This document shows, in pieces, positions 25,913 through 35,176 of a DNA stretch of 64,000 nucleotides. The DNA lies in assembly GCF_002150765.1 (NCBI RefSeq), contig NZ_MUYM01000016.1, positions 124,001 to 188,000 of the forward strand, written 5' to 3'. Both the position numbers and the translations under genes were made by a program. Each line of letters opens with the position of its first letter. Within the stretch, counting starts at the first letter, position 1. Origin of the DNA: Lentzea kentuckyensis. GTDB taxonomy: Bacteria; Actinomycetota; Actinomycetes; Mycobacteriales; Pseudonocardiaceae. Below the pieces are notes generated by a model. The model was given only the letters and a program-made list of their open reading frames with translations. It was not told the origin of the DNA and made no database searches.

Positions 25913-28332
25913 CCGCCACAGCGGAACCGGAAGTCGGCAAAGCCCGGCTCCGCAAGGAGGACGCGCGCCTGATCACCGGTCGGACCAGGTGGACCGACAA
26001 CATCCAGCTCACCGGCATGCTGCACATGGCCGTGCTGCGCAGCCCCGTCGCCCACGCCCGCATCCGCAACATCGACTGCAGCCGGGCGACCACCATGCCC
26101 GGCGTGGCCGTCGTGCTGACCGGCGAGGACTTCGCCGCCGAGCAGGGCTCGCTGCCGTGCGCCTGGCCGATCACCGAGGACATGTTGGCGCCTCCCGCGC
26201 CCGCGCTGGCCGTGGACCAGGTCAACTTCGCCGGTGAGGCCGTCGCGCTCGTGATCGCCGACAACGCCTACCACGCCGCGGACGCGCTGGCCGCGGTCGA
26301 CGTCGACTACGACGAGCTGCCGGTCGTGCTCGACCTGGAAGAAGCCTTGCGGGACAACGATCTGGTGCACTCGGATCTCGGCACGAACAAGAGCGCCACG
26401 TGGATCTTCGACTCCGCCGAGGCCGGCAGCGGCACCAACGTCGAGGACGAGATCGCCTCGGCCGAGGTCGTGATCGAGCGGACGTTCCGGCAGCAGCGGC
26501 TGATCCCGTCGTTCATGGAACCGCGGTCGGTCGTCGTGGACCCGAGCGCGGACATGTTCACGATCTGGTCGGCCACGCAGATCCCGCACATCCTGCGCTG
26601 GATGCTCTCGGCCGTCAGCGGCATCGCCGAGCACAAGATCCGGGTGATCGCGCCGGACGTCGGCGGCGGGTTCGGCGGCAAGCTCCAGGTCACCCCGGAA
26701 GAGCTGCTGTGCCTGCTGGTCGCGCGGCGGATGGGCCGTCCGGTGAAGTGGACCGAATCGCGCACCGAGTCGATGTTGTCCGCGCACCACGGCCGCGACC
26801 AGATCCAGAAGGTCACGCTGTCCGCCCGCCGCGACGGCACCGTCACCGGGCTCAAGGTCGAGCTGCTCGCCGACATGGGCGCGTACCTGCGGCTGGTCAC
26901 GCCGGGCATCCCGATCCTGGGCGCGTTCATGTTCAACGCGATCTACAAGTTCGCGGCCTACCGGTTCGTGTGCACCAACGTGTTCACGAACAAGGTGCCC
27001 ACGGACGCCTATCGCGGTGCCGGCCGGCCGGAAGCCACGTTCGCCATCGAGCGGATGATGGACGAGCTCGCGACCGAGCTGGGCATGGATCCGATGAAGA
27101 TCCGCGAGATGAACTGGATCAAGCACGAGGAGTTCCCGTTCAACACGGTCGCCGGGCTCACCTACGACTCCGGCAACTACGAGGCCGCGACGGCTCGTGC
27201 GATGGAGTTGTTCGACTACGAATCGCTGCGGGAGGAACAGCAACGGCGGCGGTCCTCTGGTGATCCGGTGCAGCTCGGCATCGGAATCTCCACCTATACC
27301 GAGATGTGCGGCCTGGCTCCGTCCAGGGTGCTGGGCGCTTTGCGTTATGGCGCAGGCGGTTGGGAGACCGCGTCGATCCGGATGCTGCCCACCGGCAAGG
27401 TCGAGGTGATCACCGGAACGTCGCCGCACGGACAGGGTCACGAGACGGTGTGGTCGCAGATCGTCGCGGACCGGCTCGGCGTGCCGTTCGAGGACGTCGA
27501 GGTGCTGCACGGCGACACGGCGTCGTCGCACAAGGGCATGGACAGTTACGGCTCGCGTTCGCTGGCCGTGGGTGGCACCGCGTTGGTGCACGCGGCGGAC
27601 AAGGTGCTCGCCAAGGCACGGACGTTGGCCGCGCACATGATGGAGTGCGACGAGGCGGACGTGGAGTTCGCCTCCGGATCCTTCTCGGTGCGTGGCACCT
27701 CAACGGTTCGCACGCTGGGTGACGTCGTGTTGGCCGCGCACGTGGCGCACGACCTGCCCGAGGGCATGGAGCCCGGCATGGACGCCGATGCCACGTTCGA
27801 CCCGGACAACTTCTCGTTCCCGCACGGAACCCATTTGTGCGCAACGGAAGTCGACACCCAGACCGGCATGGTGAAGATCCGGTTGTACGTGGCCGTGGAC
27901 GACGTCGGAACCGTGGTGAACCCGTTGATCGTCGACGGTCAGGTGCACGGCGGCCTGGCGCAGGGCATCGCGCAGGCGTTGTTCGAAGAGGCCGTGCACG
28001 ACGAGATGGGCACGCTGACCACGGCGACGTTCGCGGACTACCTGGTGCCGTCCGCGGCCGACCTGCCCGGGTTCATCACGGCGCGCACTTCGACGCCGGC
28101 GACGTCCAACCCGTTGGGCGCCAAGGGAGTCGGCGAGGCGGGCACGATCGCCTCGACACCGGCGGTGGTGAACGCCGTGCTGGACGCCGTGCGGCACCTG
28201 GGCGTGCGGGACATCGAGATGCCGTGCTCGCCGGAGCGGGTGTGGAACGCGCTGCAGGGCCGCGCCGCGGACGCTTCGGCGCCGGCCGCGGGCGGGCTCG
28301 GTTCGATCGACGCGCAGGGAGGACAGTCGTGA
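25909..28332 (+). CDS. coxL: CO dehydrogenase-like large molybdenum subunit, form II
   Basis: An 807-residue molybdopterin-binding subunit of the xanthine oxidase family. The active-site loop reads AYRGAGR (367-373), the form II signature, not the AYXCSFR of true aerobic CO dehydrogenase. The catalytic Glu region [12 protein letters not shown] is present near the C-terminus. The form II substrate is uncertain; CO oxidation should not be assumed, and other aldehydes or heterocycles are possible. It overlaps coxS and coxM by four bases each (GTGA). Cofactor supply is from moeA/moaC/mog/moaE in this window. Confidence 0.94.
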   Translation: MTATAEPEVGKARLRKEDARLITGRTRWTDNIQLTGMLHMAVLRSPVAHARIRNIDCSRATTMPGVAVVLTGEDFAAEQGSLPCAWPITEDMLAPPAPALAVDQVNFAGEAVALVIADNAYHAADALAAVDVDYDELPVVLDLEEALRDNDLVHSDLGTNKSATWIFDSAEAGSGTNVEDEIASAEVVIERTFRQQRLIPSFMEPRSVVVDPSADMFTIWSATQIPHILRWMLSAVSGIAEHKIRVIAPDVGGGFGGKLQVTPEELLCLLVARRMGRPVKWTESRTESMLSAHHGRDQIQKVTLSARRDGTVTGLKVELLADMGAYLRLVTPGIPILGAFMFNAIYKFAAYRFVCTNVFTNKVPTDAYRGAGRPEATFAIERMMDELATELGMDPMKIREMNWIKHEEFPFNTVAGLTYDSGNYEAATARAMELFDYESLREEQQRRRSSGDPVQLGIGISTYTEMCGLAPSRVLGALRYGAGGWETASIRMLPTGKVEVITGTSPHGQGHETVWSQIVADRLGVPFEDVEVLHGDTASSHKGMDSYGSRSLAVGGTALVHAADKVLAKARTLAAHMMECDEADVEFASGSFSVRGTSTVRTLGDVVLAAHVAHDLPEGMEPGMDADATFDPDNFSFPHGTHLCATEVDTQTGMVKIRLYVAVDDVGTVVNPLIVDGQVHGGLAQGIAQALFEEAVHDEMGTLTTATFADYLVPSAADLPGFITARTSTPATSNPLGAKGVGEAGTIASTPAVVNAVLDAVRHLGVRDIEMPCSPERVWNALQGRAADASAPAAGGLGSIDAQGGQS

Positions 28333-29153
28333 TCCCGGCGGAGTTCAGGTACCTGTTCCCGTCCTCTGTGGACGAAGCCGTGCGGATGCTCGCCGACGAG
28401 GGCGAGGACGCGAAGATCATCGCGGGCGGGCAGTCGCTCGTGCCGGTGCTGCGCATGCGGCTGGCGGCGCCCACGGCGTTGATCGACATCGGCGGGCTGA
28501 CCGAGCTGACGGGCGTGCGCGACGACGGCGACTCGTTGCTCATCGGTGCGATGACCACGCACTACGAGGTGCAGCGCGATCACCTGATCCAGGACCACGC
28601 GTTGCTGTTGAGGCTGGTCACGGACACCGTGGCGGACCCGCAGGTGCGGCACCGCGGCACGTTCGGCGGCTCGCTGTGCCACGCGGACCCGGCGGGCGAC
28701 CTGCTGGCACCGGCGCTGGCGCTGGACGCGGTGATGATCATCGCCGGCCCTGGTGGCCGGCGGGAGGTGCCCGCGGCGGAGTTCTTCGTCGACTACTTCG
28801 AGACGGCGCTCGGGCCCGACGAGATCCTGATCGACGTGCGCGTGCCGAAGTACACCGGCTGGGGCGCGCACTACGAGAAGCTCAACCGCGTCGCGCAGGC
28901 GTGGTCGATCGTCGCGGTCGCGGCGGCCGTGCAGGTCAGCGGCGGAACGATCGCGGCTGCCAGGGTGGGTCTCACCAACGTCGGTTCCGGACCGGTGCGT
29001 GCCGTCGACGTGGAATCCGCGCTGGTCGGACAGCCTGTTTCGGCCTCGGTGATCTCCGATGCGGCGTTGCGGGCCTCCTCGGGCGACGGCTACAAGGACA
29101 ACCTGGCTCGGGTGCTGACCGACCGCGCGCTGACGGCGGCGGTAGCGGGATGA
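28329..29153 (+). CDS. coxM: CO dehydrogenase-type FAD-binding medium subunit
   Basis: A 274-residue flavoprotein subunit. FAD-binding motifs are AGGQSLVPVLRMRLA near residue 33 and GTFGGSLCHADPAGD near 113, both standard for the family. The C-terminal CO_deh_flav_C domain follows. It passes electrons from the iron-sulfur subunit to the respiratory chain. GTG 28329 overlaps the coxL stop codon. Confidence 0.94.
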   Translation: MIPAEFRYLFPSSVDEAVRMLADEGEDAKIIAGGQSLVPVLRMRLAAPTALIDIGGLTELTGVRDDGDSLLIGAMTTHYEVQRDHLIQDHALLLRLVTDTVADPQVRHRGTFGGSLCHADPAGDLLAPALALDAVMIIAGPGGRREVPAAEFFVDYFETALGPDEILIDVRVPKYTGWGAHYEKLNRVAQAWSIVAVAAAVQVSGGTIAAARVGLTNVGSGPVRAVDVESALVGQPVSASVISDAALRASSGDGYKDNLARVLTDRALTAAVAG

Positions 29154-29746
29154 AGCTGACGCACTCGTTCGTCGCGCCCGCCCCGGCCGAGGAGGTCTGG
29201 GAGGCGCTGATCGACCCGGAACGCGTGGCGCCGTGCCTGCCCGGCGCCACGCTGACCTCGGTCGACGGCAAGACGTTCAGCGGGGAGGTGAAGGTGAAGC
29301 TCGGCCCGGTGCAACTGCTGTACCGGGGGAGCGGCGAGTTCGTGGAGATCGATCCCGTGCTGCGCCGCGCCGTCATGAAAGCCGCCGGCAAGGACACCCG
29401 CGGCAACGGCACGGCGTCCGCTGTTGTCACGTTCCAAGTGGGTGACACGGTGGAGGTCGAGACGGATCTGAGCGTGACGGGCCGTCCGGCGCAGCTCGGC
29501 CGCGGACTGATTTCCGAGGTCAGCGGCAAGCTCGTCGACCAGTTCGCGGAATGCCTGGCGAGCACGCTGGGTTCAGTGGATCCTGACGAGGTGGCGCAAC
29601 AGCAGCATCTCCGAGTGGTCCCCGACGAGCCGATCGATCTGATCGACACGGCAGGCGTTCCGGTGTTGAAGCGCGTGCTACCCATTGCGGCCGCGGTGCT
29701 GGCCGTCGTGCTGCTCGTGGTCCTGCGACGCAGGCGGCAGCGCTGA
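29150..29746 (+). CDS. coxG: CoxG-like SRPBCC protein with C-terminal membrane anchor
   Basis: A 198-residue protein of the CoxG subgroup of START/SRPBCC folds: KLTHSFVAPAPAEEVWEALI, then CLPGATLTSVDG. A single C-terminal membrane segment (about 173-193) ends in RRRRQR, so the domain faces the cytosol and is tail-anchored. CoxG is thought to recruit the CO dehydrogenase to the membrane. ATG 29150 overlaps coxM by four bases. Confidence 0.92.
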   Translation: MKLTHSFVAPAPAEEVWEALIDPERVAPCLPGATLTSVDGKTFSGEVKVKLGPVQLLYRGSGEFVEIDPVLRRAVMKAAGKDTRGNGTASAVVTFQVGDTVEVETDLSVTGRPAQLGRGLISEVSGKLVDQFAECLASTLGSVDPDEVAQQQHLRVVPDEPIDLIDTAGVPVLKRVLPIAAAVLAVVLLVVLRRRRQR

Positions 29747-30867
29747 GGCGTGCGGCCCGGTGGTCGGCATTCCTGCTGGCCACCGGCTTTCTGCTATCCG
29801 CGTGCACCGGCTCGCCCGTCGTCATCACGTCCGCGCCGCTGACGCCTTCGTCGCCGACCTCCACGGGTCCGCCCCCGCCACGCTCGTTCACGCTGACCGC
29901 GGGCGGCGACATCCTGATCCACCCGGCGCTGACCGACCAGGCCGTGGCCGACGGGGGTCCGGCGGGACGCGACTACCAGCCCCTGCTGTCCGGTATCAAG
30001 GACACCCTGAAGGCCGATCTTTCGTTGTGCCACCTGGAGGTCCCGCTGGGGCCGAAAGAGGGCCCGTTCTTCGGCTATCCCGCCTTCCTGGCCCCGCCCG
30101 AGGTCGCGAAAGGCCTGGTCGACGTGGGCTACGACTCCTGCTCGACCGCCTCGAACCACACGCTGGACCGCGGTGTCTCGGCGATCACGAGCACTCTCGA
30201 CGCGATGGACGCCGTCGGCCTGAAGCACACCGGCTCGTTCCGCACCCAGGAGGAATCCGCGGCGCCGCTGATCCTGGACGCGGGCGGCGTACGAGTGGCC
30301 CAGCTGTCGTTCACCTACGGCTTCAACGGCATCCCGCTGCCCCAGCCGTGGCGCGCGAACCAGATCAACGCCGAAAAGATCCTCGCCGACGCACGCGCCG
30401 CCCGTGCCGCCGGCGCCGAGGTCGTCGTGCTGTCCGTGCAGTGGGGCAACGAGTACCAGCACGAGGCGACCGCGGAGCAGAAGGCCCTGGCCCGCCAACT
30501 GCTGGCCGACCCCGCCCTGGATCTGATCATCGGCACGCACGTGCACGTGGTGCAGCCGTTCGAGAAGATCGGCACCAAGTGGGTCGCCTACGGGCTCGGC
30601 AACGAGGTCGCCCGGCACGCCGAACCTCGTGGGGTGACCGAGGAGGGGGCGATCGCGCGGTTCAAGTTCGAGCAGCGTGCCGAGGGGTGGACCGTGGTCG
30701 AGGCGTCTTACACGCCGACGTTGGTCGAGCTGGGGCCGCCGATCCGGCTGGTGGACCTGACGCGGGTGCCGGCCACGGCGCGGCGGACCGAGGCGATCAA
30801 CCGGACCGAGGGTGTGGTGTTCAGCATGGGGGCGAACGGGCAGGGACTCGCGAGGGCCAAGCCCTGA
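29743..30867 (+). CDS. CapA-like lipoprotein with apparent CTG start
   Basis: A protein of the CapA/PgsA (PGA_cap) family with the calcineurin-like metallophosphatase fold. Motifs: LTAGGDILIHPAL, CSTASNHTLDRG and LIIGTHVHVVQPFEK, GLGNEV. The frame extends upstream of the first GTG (29944) to a clear lipoprotein signal (FLLATGFLLSAC, lipid Cys 21). The only start giving this signal is CTG 29743, which overlaps the coxG stop as CTGA, like its neighbours. The GTG at 29944 would remove the signal and the first metal-binding strand. A substrate in the cell envelope is likely; the link to the cox genes is unknown. Confidence 0.75.
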   Translation: MRRAARWSAFLLATGFLLSACTGSPVVITSAPLTPSSPTSTGPPPPRSFTLTAGGDILIHPALTDQAVADGGPAGRDYQPLLSGIKDTLKADLSLCHLEVPLGPKEGPFFGYPAFLAPPEVAKGLVDVGYDSCSTASNHTLDRGVSAITSTLDAMDAVGLKHTGSFRTQEESAAPLILDAGGVRVAQLSFTYGFNGIPLPQPWRANQINAEKILADARAARAAGAEVVVLSVQWGNEYQHEATAEQKALARQLLADPALDLIIGTHVHVVQPFEKIGTKWVAYGLGNEVARHAEPRGVTEEGAIARFKFEQRAEGWTVVEASYTPTLVELGPPIRLVDLTRVPATARRTEAINRTEGVVFSMGANGQGLARAKP

Positions 30868-30944
30868 TCAGCCGAAGGTGTGGAAATGCGGGACAGTTTG
30901 GAGCGTCTCCATGTGCGACGGTGACTGAGACGGAAGGAGACGCA

Positions 30945-31547
30945 GTGACCGCACTACCCGATAGGCCTCCGAGGCGTCTTTCTGCTGTTGCAACGAGTCT
31001 GCTGACCGTTGCTCAGTACGCCGCACTCGGAGAAACCGAAGACGGCTATACAGAATTGGTTGAAGGCCGTCTCATCGTGACCCCCAGTCCCAACCCGCGC
31101 CACAATATCATCTTGCTCGAGCTGCTCGCTCAACTTCGAGTCCAGGTGCCCAGTGGTCACCGGGTGATTCCTGACATCGACATCAACCTGGAACTGGCAC
31201 CAGCAGACAAGCCTGGCTTCGTGCGGCGGCCTGACGTCGTCGTGGTCAGTCAGGCCGAAATCGACAGGGTAGACCGCGAAGGCGGTTTGCTTCGCGCATC
31301 CGAGGTGGTGCTCGTGGTCGAGATCTTGTCGCCGAGCTCCAAACGTACCGATTACAGGATCAAACGCGACGAGTACGCCGACGCCGGCATTCCGTACTAC
31401 TGGATCATCGATGTCGAAAAGCCGGTTTCGCTGGCCGCCATGCATCTCGCGGGTGCGTTCGGCTATCAGGAAGCACCGGCCGAAGCTGTCGCCTACAAGA
31501 CCACTGATCCGTTCCCGTTGACGATCGACGTCGATCAGCTCTGCTGA
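30945..31547 (+). CDS. Uma2 family protein (DUF820, PD-(D/E)XK fold)
   Basis: A 200-residue protein of the Uma2 family. Core: YTELVEGRLIVTPSPNPRH, then RRPDVVVVSQAEIDR and a VLVVEILSPSSKRTDY-RIKRDEYADAG-IPYYWIID segment, with the PD-(D/E)XK nuclease signature (PD, then EILSPSSKR). The family is abundant in actinobacteria, but its function is unproven. The GTG at 30945 is preferred because GGAAGGAGA precedes it; an in-frame GTG at 30921 is possible. The gene is visibly less GC-rich than its neighbours, suggesting transfer. It overlaps the convergent menC by 13 bp. Confidence 0.85.
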   Translation: MTALPDRPPRRLSAVATSLLTVAQYAALGETEDGYTELVEGRLIVTPSPNPRHNIILLELLAQLRVQVPSGHRVIPDIDINLELAPADKPGFVRRPDVVVVSQAEIDRVDREGGLLRASEVVLVVEILSPSSKRTDYRIKRDEYADAGIPYYWIIDVEKPVSLAAMHLAGAFGYQEAPAEAVAYKTTDPFPLTIDVDQLC

Positions 31548-32473
31548 TTGAGCTTGCTCAGCACCCTGTCGTACCGATCGGTCCAGGCCTTCGTGAGCGC
31601 ATCGCTCTCGAACCCCTCGACGCGGTCCGGCACGGGTGGTTTCGCCAGCACCGGCAGATAGCCGTCCACCGGCATGAGTGAGTCGCTCGTGACATCACCC
31701 TCGAACAACGACAGCGTCGCGAGCCCGCACGCGTAGTCGAGCTCGGGCAACGCCGCCGCCAGCGCGACCCCGGCCGCCATCCCCACCGACGTCTCCAGCG
31801 CCGACGACACCACGCACGGCAGCCCGCACGCCTCGGCCACCTCCAGCGCCTTCCGCACGCCCCCGAGCGGCGCCACCTTGATCACCGCGATGTCCGCGGC
31901 ACCCGACACCGCCACCTTGAGCGGATCCTCGGCCTTGCGGATCGACTCGTCCGCCGCGATCGGCACGCTGACCCGCCGGCGGACCTCCGCGAGCTCGTCC
32001 AGCGTGTGACACGGCTGTTCCACGTACTGGAGACCACCAGCGGCCTTGTCCATGGCCTTGATCGCCGCAACGGCCGTGTCGACGTCCCACAGCATGTTCG
32101 CGTCGACCCGCACGAACCCGTGAGGCCCCAACGCGTCCCGCACCGCTTCTAGCCGTGCGCAGTCCTCGGCCAGTGTGGACTCCGCGACCTTCACCTTCGC
32201 CGTCGAACATCCCGAGCGCACCACGATCGCGTGTGCCTTCTCGGGGCTGACCACCGGCACTGTGCAGTTGACCGGGATCCGGGTACGAACCGGCGTCGGC
32301 CAGCCGTCGTGAGCCGCCTCCAGCGCGCAGGCGAGCCACGGCATGGACTCGTCGTCGTCGTACTCCTCGAACGGGCAGAACTCGCCCCACCCGGCCGGTC
32401 CTTCGAGCAGCAGTCCGGTGCGCTGCGTGATGCCGCGGAACCGGGAACGCATCGGGATGGAGTAGACGTGCAC
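31535..32473 (-). CDS. menC: o-Succinylbenzoate synthase
   Basis: This enolase-superfamily enzyme dehydrates SHCHC to o-succinylbenzoate in menaquinone synthesis. The 312-residue product has the catalytic KxK (STAKVKVAE), the metal ligands Asp (VRVDANMLWD), Glu (VEQPCHTLDE) and Asp (IAADESIRK), and the second Lys in VIKVAPLGG. The start GTG 32473 gives VHVYSIPMRSRFRG, the usual actinobacterial N-terminus. It follows the lipoprotein gene by eight bases, so it could be read with the two-component operon upstream. No other men genes are in the window. Confidence 0.92.
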   Translation of the reverse strand: MHVYSIPMRSRFRGITQRTGLLLEGPAGWGEFCPFEEYDDDESMPWLACALEAAHDGWPTPVRTRIPVNCTVPVVSPEKAHAIVVRSGCSTAKVKVAESTLAEDCARLEAVRDALGPHGFVRVDANMLWDVDTAVAAIKAMDKAAGGLQYVEQPCHTLDELAEVRRRVSVPIAADESIRKAEDPLKVAVSGAADIAVIKVAPLGGVRKALEVAEACGLPCVVSSALETSVGMAAGVALAAALPELDYACGLATLSLFEGDVTSDSLMPVDGYLPVLAKPPVPDRVEGFESDALTKAWTDRYDRVLSKLNQQS

Positions 32474-32481
32474 GCGCCGAT

Positions 32482-32997
32482 TCAAGCGCACTTCTGGAAC
32501 TCCAGCGAATGGCCGCCGCCGCGCAGGTTCACGTTGCCGACGGGCTGCACGCCGAGAAGGGTGCACACGATCTGTTGGACGGCTGCGGGGCTGAGCTGCG
32601 AGACGTCGCTGGAAATGGTGACGTCGAGGCCGTTCACCACTCGGTCGACGGTGGCGGGCGCCGCGTCGAACGGGACCTCGGTGGTGAAGCCGCGGCTCTG
32701 CTCGGCGACGGTGGGGCCCTGGGCGAGCAGGGAGATGACGTCGTAGCCGCTCAGGCTGGCCTGCGGGCGGTTGACCGGCACGACCTGGCCGCCGGCGACC
32801 CAGTAGACCGACGGCGAGGTGTTCTCGACGGGGCCGCTGGGCGCTTCGAGGCCGGGGATGGGTTCGGTGGTGCGGATGCCGCACGCGGTGAGGACGGCCA
32901 GCACGAGCACCGCGAGGCCAAGCTCGCGCAGGGGTCCCCTCCAGGGGGTCCCCCTATTTTCATTGTCCCAGGCAGCACCGACAGTTTTCGGCCTCAC
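32482..32997 (-). CDS. Lipoprotein with GerMN-like domain
   Basis: A 171-residue putative lipoprotein. The signal ends in VLTAC with C39, after an unusually long 26-residue hydrophilic N-region. The body (about 65-165) has the look of a GerMN/spore-wall-type domain (VYWVAGGQVVPVNRP, LLAQGPTVAEQSRGF). The GTG at 32997 overlaps the kinase stop (GTGA). A dispersed 20 bp repeat (32927-32946) lies inside the N-terminal coding region and is translated in frame as part of the N-region. With the kinase and regulator it resembles the CseA-CseB-CseC arrangement of Streptomyces envelope-stress operons, though similarity to CseA was not established. Confidence 0.75.
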   Translation of the reverse strand: MRPKTVGAAWDNENRGTPWRGPLRELGLAVLVLAVLTACGIRTTEPIPGLEAPSGPVENTSPSVYWVAGGQVVPVNRPQASLSGYDVISLLAQGPTVAEQSRGFTTEVPFDAAPATVDRVVNGLDVTISSDVSQLSPAAVQQIVCTLLGVQPVGNVNLRGGGHSLEFQKCA

Positions 32998-34370
32998 CGC
33001 TCACCTCCCAGCGGCAGCCGCAGCGTGAACAGCGCCCCGCCGCCGCCCGGCCGGTTCGCCGCGACCAGCGTGCCGCCGTGCAGCCGCGCGTTCTCCCACG
33101 CGATCGCCAGGCCGAGGCCGCTGCCCTCGGACCGTCCGCGCGCCGAGTCGGCCTTGTAGAACCGCGCGAACACGTGCGGCAGGACGGCGTCGGGCAGGCC
33201 GGGGCCGGAGTCGCCCACCGAGATCACCAACGACGAGCCCTCGATCCACAGCGTCAGGAAGACCGGTGGCGAGCCGTGCCGCAGCGCGTTGCCGACCAGG
33301 TTCGCCACGATCACGTCGAGCCGCCGCGGGTCCAGCCGCGCCCGCACGTCGGTGGGCAGCGTCGTCGTCACGCCAGTGAAGCCGCGCATCCGCAGGGACG
33401 CGCGGATCACCTCGGCCACGTCGACGTCGTCCAGGGCCAGCGCCGCGGTGCCCGAGTCGAACCGGGTCACCTCGATGAGGTCGTTCACCAGCCGCGTCAG
33501 GTTCAGCGTCTCCCGGTTCACCAGCCGCGCGGCCTGCCCGGCGACGCCTGGCAGCGAGCCCGTCTCGGCGTCCAGCACGTCGGTCACGGCGGTCATGGCG
33601 GCCAGGGGAGTCCTCAGTTCGTGCGACACGTCGGCGACGAACCGCCGTGCGTCCGCTTCCATCCGTTGCAGCTCACCTACGTAGTGCTCCAACGACGAGG
33701 CTGTGCTGTTGAAGGTCGAGGCGACGGACGCCAGCTCGTCGCGTCCGCGCACCGGCACCCGTGCGGTCAGGTCGCCCTGGCCGAGTTTCCAGGCCGCCAG
33801 TTGCAGTTCGCGGACTGGGCGCAGCACGCCGCGTGCGGCCAGGAAGCCCAGGCCCAGCGCGAACAACAGGCCGGCGCCGCCGATCAGCCACGCGTTGCGG
33901 GCCAGTTCGGCGACGAACTCGATCTCGGAGGTGAACGGCCGCAGCACGTACACCTCGACACCGGACGAACCGCCGGACGTCACCCGCAGCTGCATGCCGA
34001 CCACGAGCCACACCCCGCCCTGGTACGGCACGCGCTGCCAGCCGACGCGTCCGGTGGAGACCAGTGAACGCAGCTCGGTAGTGATCACCGAGGAGTCCAT
34101 CGAGCCCGCCACCACGCCCTGTGCCTGTGCCAGGGCCGTTCCCTCCCGCCCGGACACCCGGCCGGCGATGCGTTCCAGCGCGGCCGCGTCGAGCCGGGCG
34201 GGCAGGGGGTAGAGCTGTTCGACGCGGTTCGTGGTCTCGATGACGGCGTTGTCCTGGGCGCGCTGCACGACGGCGTCACGCGCTCGCACGTAGCCGACGC
34301 CGGCCACCGCCACGGCGGTCACGATGCTCAGCAACGCGAACGCGAGCAGCAGCCGCAGCCGCAGGGTCAC
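32994..34370 (-). CDS. Membrane sensor histidine kinase (CseC-like)
   Basis: A 458-residue two-component kinase: first membrane segment at 8-28, extracytoplasmic sensor domain of about 120 residues, second segment near 145-165, HAMP, dimerisation helix with the phosphorylated His in ADVSHELRTPLAAM, and ATPase motifs N (ANLVGNALRHGSPP), G1 (SVGDSGPGLPD) and G2 (SEGSGLGLAIAW). The start GTG 34370 overlaps the response regulator stop. Ligand unknown; envelope stress is suggested by the linked lipoprotein. Confidence 0.93.
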   Translation of the reverse strand: MTLRLRLLLAFALLSIVTAVAVAGVGYVRARDAVVQRAQDNAVIETTNRVEQLYPLPARLDAAALERIAGRVSGREGTALAQAQGVVAGSMDSSVITTELRSLVSTGRVGWQRVPYQGGVWLVVGMQLRVTSGGSSGVEVYVLRPFTSEIEFVAELARNAWLIGGAGLLFALGLGFLAARGVLRPVRELQLAAWKLGQGDLTARVPVRGRDELASVASTFNSTASSLEHYVGELQRMEADARRFVADVSHELRTPLAAMTAVTDVLDAETGSLPGVAGQAARLVNRETLNLTRLVNDLIEVTRFDSGTAALALDDVDVAEVIRASLRMRGFTGVTTTLPTDVRARLDPRRLDVIVANLVGNALRHGSPPVFLTLWIEGSSLVISVGDSGPGLPDAVLPHVFARFYKADSARGRSEGSGLGLAIAWENARLHGGTLVAANRPGGGGALFTLRLPLGGER

Positions 34371-35047
34371 AGTGGTCCGAAGCGGTAGCCGAAGCCCCGC
34401 ACGGTCTGCACGTACTGAGGCGCGGCCGGGTCGTCCTCGATCTTCGAACGCAGCCGCTGCACGCACGCGTCGACGAGCCGCGAGTCGCCGAGATAGCCCT
34501 GGTCCCACACCGATTCCAGCAACTGCTGCCGGGACATCACGCGGCCGGGCGACGACGAGAGTTCCAGCAGCAACCGCAGTTCGGTCGGTGCCAACGACAC
34601 CGGCCGGCCGAGGCGCGTCACCACGAGCCCCTCGCGGTCGATCGTCAGGTCGCCGTACCGCTCGGCCACGACCTCGGGCACGGAAACGGACGAGCGGCGC
34701 AGCACCGCGCGGATCCGCGCCTCGAGCACGCGGGCCTGCGCGGGTTTGGCCACGTAGTCGTCGGCACCGGCCTCCAGACCGGCCACGACGTCGATGTCGT
34801 CGTTGCGCGCGGTGAGCATGATGATCGGGAGGTCGCCGGACGCCCGGATGCGCCTGCACACCTCGAACCCGTCCACGCCCGGCAGCATCAGGTCCAGCAC
34901 CACCACGTCGGGTGCGACGCTGCCCAGCAACTCGAGGCCCTCCTCGCCCGTGCGCACCGCGTCCACGGTGTGTCCCTGGTAGGTCAGGGCGAGCGACAGT
35001 CCCTCGCGGACCGCCTCGTCGTCCTCGATCAGCAGTACGCGCGGCAT
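34367..35047 (-). CDS. OmpR-family response regulator (CseB-like)
   Basis: A 226-residue regulator. Receiver domain: acidic pocket D9-D10, phosphorylated D52 (VVLDLMLPG), and the conserved Thr/Lys blocks IIMLTA and VAKPAQ. The winged-helix DNA-binding domain (about 130-226) has LAPTELRLLLELSSSPG and VDACVQRLRSKIEDD. Sequence pattern is that of CseB. It is the first gene of the RR-HK-lipoprotein operon. ATG 35047 lies 129 bp from the divergent protease gene. No clear operator was found in that gap. Confidence 0.93.
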   Translation of the reverse strand: MPRVLLIEDDEAVREGLSLALTYQGHTVDAVRTGEEGLELLGSVAPDVVVLDLMLPGVDGFEVCRRIRASGDLPIIMLTARNDDIDVVAGLEAGADDYVAKPAQARVLEARIRAVLRRSSVSVPEVVAERYGDLTIDREGLVVTRLGRPVSLAPTELRLLLELSSSPGRVMSRQQLLESVWDQGYLGDSRLVDACVQRLRSKIEDDPAAPQYVQTVRGFGYRFGPL

Positions 35048-35176
35048 GCCCTCCAGCCTTCCCGACGGGTCTCATGAGGACGTTCTTGCGACGTCATCGT
35101 TGCGTAACGACCACCCGTGCGCAGTTGTTGCGAAGCCATCACCTGACGCGCACACGGATTCGAAACCCTCTGCGAC

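Noticed and set aside
25789..27636. 615-codon frame opposite coxS and coxL
   Set aside because: Composition is that of a reverse-strand shadow; coxS and coxL carry all expected catalytic motifs.
22392..29746. Calling the cox cluster a true CO-oxidising enzyme
   Set aside because: CoxL has the form II loop AYRGAGR rather than AYXCSFR, so only a form II-like label is supported.
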